Source of the DNA: Dactylellina haptotyla
Taxonomy: Eukaryota > Ascomycota > Orbiliomycetes > Orbiliales > Orbiliaceae
NCBI GenBank assembly: GCA_031310005.1
Contig: CM062379.1
Location: forward strand, 1,612,001 to 1,676,000
Reading direction: 5' to 3'
DNA: 64,000 bases
Numbering within the stretch: the stretch's first letter is position 1; the number at the start of each line of letters is the position of its first letter. Position numbers and translations under genes: made by a program. The notes below the pieces were generated by a model, which searched no databases, was not told the DNA's origin, and saw only the letters and a list, made by a program, of their open reading frames with translations. Of the stretch, positions 63,692-64,000 are shown one piece after another.

Positions 63692-64000
63692 TCTCATATT
63701 TCACCCTCATCAACCCGACAAAACGAACTCGAAAACGCTTCACAACCTCTTTCGAACAGGGCTTCACGATAAACCTCTCCTTATTCCAAGCATCCTTATA
63801 TTTCACAATATATCCTTTTTAATAGCTTTTTTCTGTTTCCATCTCGAGCATTTGGCGGGCGTTTCTTATTTTTATGAAGGAATCTCCCTTCTTACACATA
63901 TTTTTAAAACAAAAGAACTTTTTTTCGCCTCCAAAAAAACGAAACCGAAAAAAACAAAATTCGCCGTTTTTTCTCTCCTTCTGCTCTTCCATCGCTCTGT
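63692..64000. other. 3' flank of the 62111 gene
   Basis: This is AT-rich sequence with T- and A-runs up to the window edge; it is presumably 3' untranslated region. No gene was seen. Confidence 0.6.

Overview
The window is nuclear DNA from a filamentous ascomycete (Pezizomycotina). Genes carry short introns of about 57-282 nt with GTAAGT-like donors and, in several, a CTAAC-type branch site. The proteins are the fungal forms of secreted DPP4, Pex5, a Rad53-type kinase, UPF0187 bestrophin, an Esc1/DevR-type bHLH factor and the complex I 12 kDa subunit. I cannot place it to class with confidence; Leotiomycetes is a weak guess. No rRNA, CRISPR or intact transposon was seen, and no tRNA could be supported.

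Layout. 0-15.5 kb is gene-dense: a possible partial gene on the minus strand at the left edge, secreted dipeptidyl peptidase IV, a small orphan ORF, a Tpa1/Ofd1-type 2-oxoglutarate oxygenase, L-threonine aldolase, a complex I subunit, a membrane-anchored histidine acid phosphatase family protein, a large secreted protein of unknown function and a VOC-fold protein. 15.5-23 kb is a gene-poor stretch ending in an ATG-free presumptive leader of the bHLH factor (22996-24964). A 3.3 kb gap follows, then GAL7 (seven exons), a bestrophin-type channel, a tail-anchored orphan protein, PEX5, and a 1164-residue protein with a C-terminal methyltransferase domain (42374-45868). A 4.5 kb gap leads to a small orphan gene divergent from ribulose-phosphate 3-epimerase. 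Next come a Rad53/Cds1-type checkpoint kinase on the minus strand and a 5.4 kb divergent intergenic region. The last gene is an unrecognised one at 62111-63691 with a very long leader.

The genes are mostly unrelated housekeeping and regulatory functions, with no biosynthetic cluster or defence island visible. Themes shared by neighbours are limited: secreted or surface hydrolases (DPP4, acid phosphatase), primary metabolism (threonine aldolase, GAL7, RPE1) and DNA-damage or developmental control (Rad53-like kinase, bHLH factor).

The most unusual signal is not a gene. Very long stretches immediately upstream of the bHLH gene and of the 62111 gene contain no ATG on the coding strand, while ATG stays common on the other strand. 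Weaker versions lie upstream of the methyltransferase and kinase genes. This fits kilobase-scale 5' leaders kept free of upstream starts. The 62111 gene also has an in-frame stop that is explained either by a 99-nt, 3n intron or by readthrough.
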